Source: Methanobacterium sp. (GTDB taxonomy: Archaea > Methanobacteriota > Methanobacteria > Methanobacteriales > Methanobacteriaceae). Taken from it: a stretch of 37,884 nt of DNA. Position 1 is the stretch's first letter. Every line of letters begins with the position of its first letter. Shown in pieces: positions 36,779-37,884 of the stretch. The stretch spans positions 490-38,373 of the forward strand of contig PMGM01000060.1 of assembly GCA_003158115.1 (NCBI GenBank), read 5' to 3'. The notes under the pieces are model-generated. The model was not told the origin of the DNA, did no database searches, and was given only the letters and a program-made list of their open reading frames with translations. The position numbers and the translations under genes are program-made.

Positions 36779-37884
36779 ATGGAGTTACCAATAACTAGAC
36801 CTTCCACGATGTGTTATGCAGATGAACTGAAATTTCCAGATCTTTTAAATGATCTATCATCCAAAAAACATAACGGATTTATAAGGATTACAGCTGGTTC
36901 TGAGGAAGGTTTCATTCTTTTTAAAGAAGGCAAAGAAATTGCAGCTTCTTACATTAGGTATTCGAGGGTAGATGCAATTGAGAAGATTAAATCTGCAATG
37001 GAAGATAGAACAACTCTAATTGAAGTCTTCGATGTAAGATCAAATCAAATAGATTTCTTCATGGAAATGAACAAACCATATATAATTGGTTCAGATGCAT
37101 ACGATCTGATTGACAAATTTAAAAAACCAGAAGAAAAAGAACTAAAACCTAAAGCAGTCCCTAAACCCAAACCTGTATCAGATGCTTTAAAAGAAAATAA
37201 TTCAAAACCTAAAGCAGAAAAAGTTGAAAATGAAGTCGTTTCAAAACCCCAAGAAAATATAGTTCCATCTCCAAATAACTCATCTAATGAGTCAAAAAGT
37301 TTAACCGAAACAGAGGCAGTTAAACAAACAGTTAATCAAATTGAAAATGAGAAAACTGTTAAAGAAGAGGTTCCGGAAATCAAAAAGACTGAAACGATCA
37401 AAGAATCTGTAGCAGAAAATGAATCTGTGATTGAAAAGGTAGCGGATAATGAATCTGTTAATAAAACCATTCCAAAATCAGATACGGAAATTGATACAGT
37501 CGAACCTGAAGTTGAGGAATCAGAATCAGAAGTTTCCAATGAAAAACCTTCTCAAGATATTTCAAATTCACCAGAATCAACTGAAAAAGATACAGAATTA
37601 TTATCACAAGAAGATAGTCCAAAACCATCTATGGATAGATCCGAACTAATGAAGAAGTATGGGATCAAAGATATCCAAGAGGAGGATGTGACCAACATAC
37701 TCGAATCATATAAAGGTGGATCTGTAAGTGATGAAGATGTTGAAAAAATAGAACTAACCCTAATGAACAAGATCAAAAAATCTACCCTTTCAATTCCCAA
37801 GATAAGGGGTGCGGAGATTATGGTCTTTCTTGATAATGCTGAAAGATTGACAGGAAAAGTTAATATTATAATAGAATCCGAATC
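36779..37884 (+). CDS. DUF2226-family protein, 3' end beyond window
   Basis: The frame is open for 368 codons and runs past the right edge. Residues about 1-110 (starting MELPITRPST) form a domain with LNDLSSKKHNGFIRITAG and FILFKEGKEIAASYI, like DUF2226 and the PatA-type DUF4388 domains that often accompany roadblock proteins. Residues about 120-275 are a low-complexity Lys/Glu/Pro/Ser linker with repeats of KPK and ESV patterns. A folded region begins near 280 (MDRSELMKKYGI), continuing to the edge. The ATG follows GGGGGAT. Neighbours are sepF and DUF1611, and a roadblock gene lies across the divergent promoter. Confidence 0.75.
   Translation, partial: MELPITRPSTMCYADELKFPDLLNDLSSKKHNGFIRITAGSEEGFILFKEGKEIAASYIRYSRVDAIEKIKSAMEDRTTLIEVFDVRSNQIDFFMEMNKPYIIGSDAYDLIDKFKKPEEKELKPKAVPKPKPVSDALKENNSKPKAEKVENEVVSKPQENIVPSPNNSSNESKSLTETEAVKQTVNQIENEKTVKEEVPEIKKTETIKESVAENESVIEKVADNESVNKTIPKSDTEIDTVEPEVEESESEVSNEKPSQDISNSPESTEKDTELLSQEDSPKPSMDRSELMKKYGIKDIQEEDVTNILESYKGGSVSDEDVEKIELTLMNKIKKSTLSIPKIRGAEIMVFLDNAERLTGKVNIIIESE

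Noticed and set aside
37120..37610. Lys/Glu/Pro-rich stretch in the DUF2226 gene considered as a tandem repeat array
   Set aside because: Only loose, non-periodic similarity (KPK and ESV patterns); it looks like a disordered linker and not a unit repeat.
1..37884. CRISPR arrays, transposases, integrases, prophage genes
   Set aside because: No regularly spaced direct repeats and no protein with such motifs were seen; the window appears to be ordinary core chromosome.

Overview
The window is about 38 kb of AT-rich chromosomal DNA from a hydrogenotrophic methanogenic archaeon, most likely a mesophilic member of the Methanobacteriales (Methanobacterium-like). The evidence is an F420-dependent NADP reductase, class I HMG-CoA reductase for isoprenoid lipids, archaeal clamp-loader genes rfcS and rfcL, a two-subunit Mvh/Frh-type [NiFe] hydrogenase, a 2-phosphoglycerate kinase (cyclic 2,3-diphosphoglycerate pathway), archaeal SepF, roadblock proteins, a UPF0278/HARP protein, and TATA boxes with GGTGAT-type ribosome binding sites. 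No rRNA, tRNA, CRISPR array, insertion sequence or prophage was seen. Gene density is high.

Layout. 1-8.9 kb is almost entirely minus strand: start of threonine synthase, a SpoIIM-like membrane protein, trpS, endA, npdG, a TIM-barrel isomerase, a PIN-ATPase-KH protein translationally coupled to hisI, hisS and HARP. 9.3-11.8 kb is plus strand: SGNH hydrolase, aroE and a TatD-like hydrolase. 11.8-15.6 kb is minus: CCC1-like membrane protein, hmgA, sucD and an unrecognised 240-aa protein. 15.9-17.5 kb is plus: aroD, a signal peptidase-like gene that looks split by a frameshift, and ywbE. 17.6-20.4 kb is minus: htpX with an EF-hand insert, dedA and a stand-alone GXGXG (FwdC/GltB-like) protein. 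20.6-21.4 kb holds a plus-strand PP-loop-like protein that has lost its ATP-binding motif. 21.4-31.2 kb is minus: rfcS-rfcL, a two-domain roadblock protein, a four-gene hydrogenase operon (ferredoxin, V4R-like protein, small and large subunits), and an overlapping rnz-mscS-sortase operon. 31.4-33.0 kb is plus: nadC and an acidic-tailed protein that appears to carry a histone fold. 33.1-35.1 kb is minus: roadblock, 2-phosphoglycerate kinase and ZPR1. 35.3 kb to the end is plus: DUF1611 P-loop protein, sepF and a truncated DUF2226 protein.

How they fit together. Two shikimate enzymes (aroE, aroD), hisI and thrC serve amino acid synthesis. trpS, hisS, endA, rnz, HARP and the degenerate PP-loop protein all relate to tRNA charging or maturation. 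npdG and the hydrogenase operon handle reductant. SepF with roadblock and DUF2226 proteins forms a cell-division and cytoskeletal-signalling neighbourhood.

The points that most deserve a second look are the hydrogenase/V4R operon with a palindrome at its predicted start site, the histone-like protein with an acidic tail and predicted C-terminal coil, the PP-loop protein without a PP-loop, the EF-hand in HtpX, the sortase without its active-site arginine, and the apparent frameshift in the signal peptidase-like gene. Many genes start with TTG, so several starts given here were moved from the longest open frame to the start that follows the ribosome binding site.
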